From positions 1 to 11,522 of the forward strand of contig JANREF010000333.1 in NCBI GenBank assembly GCA_030726195.1: DNA of 11,522 bases, given 5' to 3'. Positions 7,322 through 11,522 of the stretch are shown here, in pieces (the stretch's first letter is position 1; every line of letters begins with the position of its first letter). The position numbers were made by a program, and so were the translations under genes. Source of the DNA: Burkholderiaceae bacterium. Its GTDB lineage: Bacteria > Pseudomonadota > Gammaproteobacteria > Burkholderiales > Burkholderiaceae_C. The notes below the pieces were generated by a model. That model saw only the letters and a list, made by a program, of their open reading frames with translations. It did no database searches and had not been told where the DNA came from.

Positions 7322-8125
7322 TTACGGGACAGCTTCCACCGACTTAGACAACAAACCTTGCACACGCTGGGCCCCACGCTGGGCACAGGCTTGACCAAAC
7401 GATTTGAAAATCGCTGCATAAAACGGGTTGTCCCAGCAGTGCCACTCGGGGTGAAACTGCATGCCATAGGCAAAGGTGCGCGCGCCCTTCACGCCAAACG
7501 CCTCCACCACACCGTCCGGAGCAAATGCCAATGCCTCTAAACCGTCGGCCAACCTATCCACACCTTGCCCGTGCAAGGAGTTGACCATGGTGCTGGTGCC
7601 GCCCGCCCACTGCTCAAGCGCAGAGTTGGGCACGATGTCGATGGCGTGCGCCACCTGATACTGATCGTCAAAGCCGCGGCTTTTGTCTTCTCGGTGGTCC
7701 ATCTTGCCCGGCAAGTTGTGCACCTGCTGGTGCAAGCTACCGCCCAATGCGACGTTGATTTCTTGAAAGCCGCGACACACCCCCAACAACGGCACCTCTT
7801 GCGCCACACACGCGGTGACCAAGGCCAAGGTGAGGGCGTCGCGCTTGGGGTCTAGTGGCAAACTGGTATCGGCCACTGTTTGGCCAAAATGACTGGGGTG
7901 GATGTTGGCGGGCGAGCCCGTGAGCATGACGCCGTCCACCAAAGACAACAAGGCATCAACATCATCCGCACCCGCCAAAGGAAAGGTGCAGGGTTGCGCC
8001 TGGGCACAGGTGGTGAGTGCGCGGGCGTACTTCTCACCCAGCACCAAAAACGGCGCGGCCTGGTGGGCTTCGCCCAACAAGCGGTTGTCCATCGGTAGCC
8101 ATACCAAGCTAGGGGTGGCGGTCAT
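7322..8125 (-). CDS. puuD: Gamma-glutamyl-gamma-aminobutyrate hydrolase family protein (PuuD/SpuA-type)
   Basis: Class I glutamine-amidotransferase-fold hydrolase, 267 residues (E. coli PuuD is about 254). In the gamma-glutamylation route it would release GABA and glutamate from gamma-glutamyl-GABA. The nucleophile is Cys117 in LLGVCRGFQEINVALGG. The other catalytic residues are His225 and Glu227 in FHPEWH, matching Cys114, His222 and Glu224 of PuuD. The oxyanion-side loop LTGSPANIHP is at 68-77. The ATG at 8125 has a clear AGGAG ribosome site. It is the first gene of the polyamine cluster, in the position of spuA in Pseudomonas, and lies downstream of the TRAP operon terminator and a repeat-bearing spacer. 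That arrangement suggests the cluster's main promoter is just upstream. Action on a different gamma-glutamyl amide is possible. Confidence 0.9.
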   Translation of the reverse strand: MTATPSLVWLPMDNRLLGEAHQAAPFLVLGEKYARALTTCAQAQPCTFPLAGADDVDALLSLVDGVMLTGSPANIHPSHFGQTVADTSLPLDPKRDALTLALVTACVAQEVPLLGVCRGFQEINVALGGSLHQQVHNLPGKMDHREDKSRGFDDQYQVAHAIDIVPNSALEQWAGGTSTMVNSLHGQGVDRLADGLEALAFAPDGVVEAFGVKGARTFAYGMQFHPEWHCWDNPFYAAIFKSFGQACAQRGAQRVQGLLSKSVEAVP

Positions 8126-8144
8126 GACTGTCTCCTATTCGATT

Positions 8145-8164
8145 CCATTCTGCCTGAGGAATGG
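8145..8164. promoter_or_regulatory. Inverted repeat just upstream of the puuD-like gene
   Basis: CCATTC (8145-8150) and GAATGG (8159-8164) are exact inverted repeats separated by eight bases, 20 bases upstream of the ATG. On the minus strand a TTGACC at 8169-8164 could be a -35 element, but no convincing -10 follows at normal spacing. The repeat could be a repressor site at the promoter or leader of the polyamine cluster. Only the symmetry is certain. Confidence 0.3.
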
Positions 8165-8225
8165 TCAAAAAATGGTGCGTAAGACCTAGTATTTACCAAC
8201 CCCACATCGGCATGTCTCAGCCCTT

Positions 8226-8296
8226 TTTGCTAACCACTTTGCAAATCTATTTGCACACCTCTTTGCACACCCCTTTGCACACCATTTGGCACGCCA
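8226..8296. repeat. Array of 12-bp direct repeats upstream of the polyamine cluster
   Basis: Five copies of a unit beginning TTTGC start at 8226, 8238, 8250, 8262 and 8274; a degenerate copy (TTTGGCACGCCA) starts at 8285. Spacing is 12, 12, 12, 12 and 11 bases. The best copies read TTTGCACACCTC and TTTGCACACCCC. On the minus strand the unit ends in TGCAAA. The array is 100 to 170 bases upstream of the puuD-like ATG, in the 321-base spacer after dctM (8126-8446). The rest of that spacer holds the dctM terminator, two 3' hairpins and the inverted repeat before puuD; I see no gene in it. A binding-site array for a regulator or a slipped-strand microrepeat are both possible. Confidence 0.7.
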
Positions 8297-8342
8297 GTGG
8301 CACATCACCCGAACACCGATTGCATCGCTGCGACACGCCCAT

Positions 8343-8376
8343 AAAAAAACCCCCATAGCTTGACGCTACAGGGGTT
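8343..8376 (-). terminator. Strong intrinsic terminator of the TRAP operon
   Basis: On the minus strand, bases 8376-8365 pair with 8359-8348 to give a 12-bp stem (two G-U pairs) around the loop GTCAA. Four C-G pairs and the A-U base form the lower half. A run of seven T at 8349-8343 follows directly. It lies 70 bases after the dctM stop and is oriented to end minus-strand transcription, separating the TRAP operon from the polyamine cluster. Confidence 0.85.
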
Positions 8377-8395
8377 GTGCCAGCTGTTGGGCGGT

Positions 8396-8432
8396 CAATA
8401 CGATGTGTCGTATTGCCAGCCCAATGCTTGGG
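8396..8432 (-). other. Two extra hairpins in the dctM 3' untranslated region
   Basis: CAATACGA (8396-8403) and TCGTATTG (8408-8415) are exact inverted repeats with a four-base loop. CCCAA (8420-8424) and TTGGG (8428-8432) form a second, shorter stem. Both lie between the dctM stop and the terminator and lack T tracts. They may stabilise the 3' end of the transcript. The pairing is seen directly; the role is inferred. Confidence 0.5.
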
Positions 8433-8446
8433 TTGGGCGTTGGGTC

Positions 8447-9967
8447 TTAGCGACCGTACACCAACCCCGGCAACCAGGTTGCAACACCCGGAACCACCAC
8501 CACGATGAACAGGGCGAATACTTGGATGGCCAAGAACACCAGTGATGAGCGGAAAATGGTGGCCATCTTCACATGCGCCGGCGCGACACCGCGAATGTAG
8601 AACAGGGCGTAACCAAACGGTGGGCTCAAGAAGCTCATTTGCATGTTGATCAGGTACAGCACGCCGAACCACAACACCGCCTCGTCGGGGGTGGGGCCAG
8701 GCAGTCCGAACAGACCATCAAACGTGAGCGACTTGATGATGGGCACGAAGATTGGCACGGCCAACAACAAAATACCCACCCAATCCAAGAACATGCCCAG
8801 GACCACCAACAAAATCATCATCAACAGCAAAATGCCATAAGCACTCCAGCCGGTGCTGAGGATGGTCTCCGTGATAAAGGCTTGGCCGCCTTGCAAAATG
8901 TACAAGCCCACGAAAATAGACGCGCCAAAAATAATCCACAGCACCATGGCCGTGGCTTTTACCGTGCCCGTACTGGCTTCGATCACGCCCTTGAGGCTCA
9001 AGCGCTTGTGCATAGCCGCCACACCCATGGCACCAAAACTGCCCAGGCCGGCGGCCTCAACAGGTGTGGCGATACCGGCAAACAGCAAGCCCAACACCAT
9101 CATGACCAACAAAATTGGTGCAATCAAGCGGCGCAGCAAGGCTACCTTTTGTGTAAAGCTCAACCGCTCTTCAACCGGCACGGGCGGGCCCAGCTTGGGG
9201 TTGATGGTGGTGCGAATGACCACGTAAGCGATGTACATGCCTGAGAGCAGCAAGCCTGGCATGACGCTGCCCAAGTACAACTCACCCACGGACTGTTGTG
9301 CCACCACGGCGTACAAAATCGCCAAGATAGAAGGCGGAATCAACACGCCCAGCGTACCGCCGGCCATGATGGAACCAATGGCGATTTCTTCGTCGTAATT
9401 GCGCTTGAGCATGGCTGGCAGCGCAATGATGCCCATGGTCACAATGGCAGCACCCACCACACCCACCATCGCGGCAAGCAGGGTTGAGGCCACGATGGTT
9501 GCGACAGCCAAACCGCCGTGCAAGCCACCCATCCACTGGTATACGGCGTCGAACAGCTCTTCAATCAGACCCGCGCGCTCCAACATGGTGGCCATGAAGA
9601 TGAACAGCGGAATCGCTGCCAAATCCGGATTGGTCATCATGGGGAAAATGCGGCTTGGAATGATGTTGAGCATGGCGGCGTCGCCAAGCAAATACAAAAA
9701 CACCACTCCCAAGCCACCCGCCACAAAGGCCAGCGGCAAACCTGCCATGAGCAGGACAAACAACGAACCAAACATGATCCATGTCAGCGTCGACATGTTG
9801 GCATCCGCCAAAACGCCTTGCATACGGAACAAGAAGAAATCGTCGCCCCATGGGTCGTAGAAAGCGATATTGACCGCCTCGACACCGACGACGGCCGCGA
9901 CCAATAAGGCCAGGCCATACGTCCATATCCGCGAGCGGTTCGCCGCGGCTAGAGTTGCTGCGCTCAT
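8447..9967 (-). CDS. dctM: TRAP transporter large permease subunit (DctM/FcbT3-type)
   Basis: Large inner-membrane subunit that carries the substrate path of an ion-gradient-driven TRAP importer; 506 residues, longer than classical DctM (about 425), as in the FcbT3-like branch. It is strongly hydrophobic throughout, with about a dozen or more membrane segments. Family marks include IPLFIFMATMLERAGL at 119-134, GGTLGVLIPPS at 203-213, a TPVEAAGLGSFGA stretch, and LSPPFGYALFYIRG near the C-terminus. The ATG at 9967 has an excellent GAGGTG ribosome site and overlaps the dctQ stop as ATGA, implying coupling. An in-frame GTG at 9991 is less likely. The extra N-terminal helix (about 15-36) and loop account for part of the length. 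The substrate is not evident from this subunit. Confidence 0.94.
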   Translation of the reverse strand: MSAATLAAANRSRIWTYGLALLVAAVVGVEAVNIAFYDPWGDDFFLFRMQGVLADANMSTLTWIMFGSLFVLLMAGLPLAFVAGGLGVVFLYLLGDAAMLNIIPSRIFPMMTNPDLAAIPLFIFMATMLERAGLIEELFDAVYQWMGGLHGGLAVATIVASTLLAAMVGVVGAAIVTMGIIALPAMLKRNYDEEIAIGSIMAGGTLGVLIPPSILAILYAVVAQQSVGELYLGSVMPGLLLSGMYIAYVVIRTTINPKLGPPVPVEERLSFTQKVALLRRLIAPILLVMMVLGLLFAGIATPVEAAGLGSFGAMGVAAMHKRLSLKGVIEASTGTVKATAMVLWIIFGASIFVGLYILQGGQAFITETILSTGWSAYGILLLMMILLVVLGMFLDWVGILLLAVPIFVPIIKSLTFDGLFGLPGPTPDEAVLWFGVLYLINMQMSFLSPPFGYALFYIRGVAPAHVKMATIFRSSLVFLAIQVFALFIVVVVPGVATWLPGLVYGR

Positions 9968-10608
9968 GCGTTCACCTCGTCTTTCAAGCACGTCTCGTAC
10001 GTGCGAATGTCTTTAATCAAGCGTGAAATACCCGCCAGCAAAATCAATACAGCGCCTGTAAACATCAACAGCTTCACGGGCCAGTACTGCACTTGCCACG
10101 TCTCAACCGAACGCTCGTCCATGGCCAAGCTCTCAACGCCAAAGCGCCAAGATGTAGACAGCATCGCAAAGATGAAGATGAAGAAAAACACCGATGTGAC
10201 CACGTCAAACGCGGCTTTGCGCCTGGGTGGCAGCTTGGTGTACAGCACGTCCACACGCACGTGTGAGCCATGCAGCAAGCCGTAGGCACCAATCATCATG
10301 TACTGCATGCCAAACAGCAAAAAGCTGGACTCATGCACCCAAATCGTGGGCATGTTGAACAAATAGCGGGCAACCACTTCGTAGGTGTATGCGCACACCG
10401 CCGTCATGCTCCACAACGCAACAAACAAGCCCGAGCGGTCGCTGATCCAGTCGATGGCACGCTCGATGGGCCCGGCATCATTCTCGTAAGGCACCGCAGG
10501 CAACACGCCCTTGGAGTGGCCAATGGCCATCACAACCAGAGGCATAAAAGCCAACCAGCCCCAGTACACCCAATGCGGCAGTACAAAACCGATGCTTTCT
10601 AAGTTCAT
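9964..10608 (-). CDS. dctQ: TRAP transporter small permease subunit (DctQ/FcbT2-type)
   Basis: Small membrane subunit that pairs with DctM in a TRAP importer, 214 residues. Hydrophobic segments lie near residues 13-30, 58-80, 94-114, 135-153 and 176-196: the usual four DctQ helices plus one extra at the N-terminus. Typical family marks are YEVVARYLFNMP at 76-87 followed by WVHESS, and the HVRVDVLY stretch at 116-123. I chose the ATG at 10608, preceded by GGGA about nine bases upstream. The in-frame TTG at 10614 would add two residues. A hairpin with seven T residues ends only 12 bases before the start, so transcription reaching this gene must pass a potential terminator. The stop overlaps the dctM start. 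Confidence 0.92.
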   Translation of the reverse strand: MNLESIGFVLPHWVYWGWLAFMPLVVMAIGHSKGVLPAVPYENDAGPIERAIDWISDRSGLFVALWSMTAVCAYTYEVVARYLFNMPTIWVHESSFLLFGMQYMMIGAYGLLHGSHVRVDVLYTKLPPRRKAAFDVVTSVFFFIFIFAMLSTSWRFGVESLAMDERSVETWQVQYWPVKLLMFTGAVLILLAGISRLIKDIRTYETCLKDEVNA

Positions 10609-10620
10609 TTCCAAATTCCC

Positions 10621-10650
10621 AAAAAAATGAGCGGCACAACGCGCCGCTCA
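10621..10650 (-). terminator. Terminator-like hairpin with U7 tract between dctP and dctQ
   Basis: TGAGCGGC (10628-10635) and GCCGCTCA (10643-10650) are exact inverted repeats around a seven-base loop. On the minus strand the stem is followed directly by seven T residues (10627-10621). It has every mark of an intrinsic terminator but lies inside an operon, with dctQ starting 12 bases further on. The likely role is partial termination that leaves more dctP mRNA than dctQM mRNA. A looser pairing between 10659-10668 and 10677-10690 lies just upstream. Confidence 0.75.
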
Positions 10651-10712
10651 GTGTGACAAAACCAACCCACACTAACGGGTAGGTCGGTTTGACATGCTTA
10701 GTACCCGTCTCT

Positions 10713-11522
10713 TTACAGTGACAAGCCCTTCAGGTCGGCGTCGGTCACGTAGCCCATTACGCCGTTCTTCATGTAGTCGAGCTGCAACTTGAACACGGCC
10801 TTGGCGTCCGCATCCTTGTTCGCCCAACGGAACCATGCTGGAATTGCGGCCTTGCGGAACTGGTCCACGTCGGCTTGAGACAAGCGGGAGACGGTGGTAC
10901 CGGCTGCTGCAAACTTGGCCATCGCGTCGACGTTGGCTTTTTGGATGGCGGTGTATTGTGTCAACGAGAAGTTGCGCACCTGGTCTTCGACCAAACCTTG
11001 CATGCCCTTTGACAAACGCTTCCAAGCGCCCATGTTGACGGTCAAGTCCATCAAGTCCACAGGCTGGTACACGCTCATCATGCCGGGTGGGCCCATGAGG
11101 ATGTACTTGGTCACTTGGTGGAAGCCCAAGTCGTAGTTCACGGCTGGGCCCACAAAGTCGGCCGCATCAATCGTGCCTTTTTCCAGGGCGGGGAAAATGT
11201 CTGAGCCTGGCAATGCCACGGTTGACACACCGAACTCTTGGAACACTTCAGAGACCATACCGCCTGGCAAACGAATCTTCTTGCCCTTCATGTCGGCCAA
11301 CGAGCTCATTGGCACTTTGGAGTGAATGATGTTGGCGTCGTGCTGGATAGGACCAACGTAGAACAAACCTTGCTTGGCGTAAATCTTACGCGCCATGTCC
11401 AACATGCCCAGGCCGTAGAACAAGGTGTCCCACTGTGCAGGTTGATCTGGACCCATGGGGTAGCTGGACAAGAACACGGTTGCTGGCATCTTGCCGGCCC
11501 AGTACAGGGTCCATGGGTTCAT
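10713..11522 (-). CDS. dctP: TRAP transporter substrate-binding protein (DctP family, TakP/FcbT1-like; N-terminus missing)
   Basis: Periplasmic binding protein that hands substrate to the DctQM-type permease. 269 residues are visible. The frame is open at the window edge and the ATG there is coincidental: family members are about 340-370 residues with a signal peptide, so roughly 80-100 residues are missing. Diagnostic parts (numbered from the edge) are KGKKIRLPGG at 80-88, whose Arg84 would hold the substrate carboxylate, and the VALPGSDIFPALEKGTIDAAD block at 102-122. The DFVGPAVNYDLGF stretch follows. This pattern is closer to the 2-oxo-acid/mannitol/chloroaromatic group than to classical C4-dicarboxylate DctP. 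A short organic acid such as pyruvate is plausible but unproven. The stop is TAA at 10715-10713, followed by the attenuator-like hairpin. Confidence 0.92.
   Translation of the reverse strand: MNPWTLYWAGKMPATVFLSSYPMGPDQPAQWDTLFYGLGMLDMARKIYAKQGLFYVGPIQHDANIIHSKVPMSSLADMKGKKIRLPGGMVSEVFQEFGVSTVALPGSDIFPALEKGTIDAADFVGPAVNYDLGFHQVTKYILMGPPGMMSVYQPVDLMDLTVNMGAWKRLSKGMQGLVEDQVRNFSLTQYTAIQKANVDAMAKFAAAGTTVSRLSQADVDQFRKAAIPAWFRWANKDADAKAVFKLQLDYMKNGVMGYVTDADLKGLSL

Noticed and set aside
8226-8296. CRISPR array or plasmid-type iterons
   Set aside because: Units are only 12 bp with no unique spacers between them, and there is no cas, replication or partition gene nearby.
8161-8358. Small plus-strand peptide with repeated Leu-His-Thr
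   Set aside because: The repeat in the translation only reflects the 12-bp DNA repeat; there is no ribosome site or family resemblance, and the frame runs across the terminator.
11520-11522. ATG at the window edge as the true dctP start
   Set aside because: The visible protein lacks a signal peptide and the N-terminal lobe, and is about 80-100 residues shorter than family members; the frame continues off the edge.
1-11522. Mobile elements, tRNAs, toxin-antitoxin or phage defence genes
   Set aside because: I found no transposase, integrase, terminal repeats, tRNA-like folds or defence domains on either strand; all coding space is taken by transporter and catabolic genes.

Overview
Every gene in this window reads on the minus strand, so the biological order runs from high to low coordinates. 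The content is chromosomal transport and catabolism. Codon choice, moderately high GC and protein character suggest a betaproteobacterium of the order Burkholderiales, possibly Comamonadaceae. That placement is inference: there is no rRNA or other taxonomic marker. I see no mobile element, tRNA, CRISPR array or regulator gene.

Region 1 (11522 down to about 8343) is a TRAP transporter operon. It holds a substrate-binding protein (dctP type, N-terminus outside the window), a small permease (dctQ type) and a large permease (dctM type). It ends at a strong intrinsic terminator at 8343-8376. The proteins resemble the 2-oxo-acid/chloroaromatic (TakP/FcbT) branch more than the classical C4-dicarboxylate branch.

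Region 2 (8342 down to 8126) is a gene-free spacer. It carries five 12-bp direct repeats plus a degenerate sixth, and an inverted repeat just upstream of the next gene.

Region 3 (8125 down to 1) is a polyamine uptake and catabolism cluster. In order it has a PuuD/SpuA-type gamma-glutamyl-GABA hydrolase, a PuuA/SpuB-type glutamine-synthetase-like gamma-glutamylpolyamine synthetase, a SpuC-type polyamine:pyruvate aminotransferase, and a PotFGHI-type ABC importer (binding lipoprotein, ATPase, two permeases; the last permease runs off the window edge). The order matches the Pseudomonas aeruginosa spuABCDEFGH cluster, except that only one binding protein is present. PotFGHI would bring in putrescine-like amines. 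SpuC would remove an amino group with pyruvate as acceptor, while the PuuA-like and PuuD-like enzymes would add and later remove a gamma-glutamyl group. The oxidase and aldehyde dehydrogenase steps are not in the window.

The coding genes belong to known families. The less ordinary signals are non-coding. In both transporters the binding-protein gene is separated from its permease or ATPase genes by a hairpin followed by seven U residues, suggesting partial termination that keeps the binding protein in excess. There are also a 12-bp repeat array before the spu-like genes, adjacent palindromes between the puuD-like and puuA-like genes, and a 12-bp perfect palindrome before potF.
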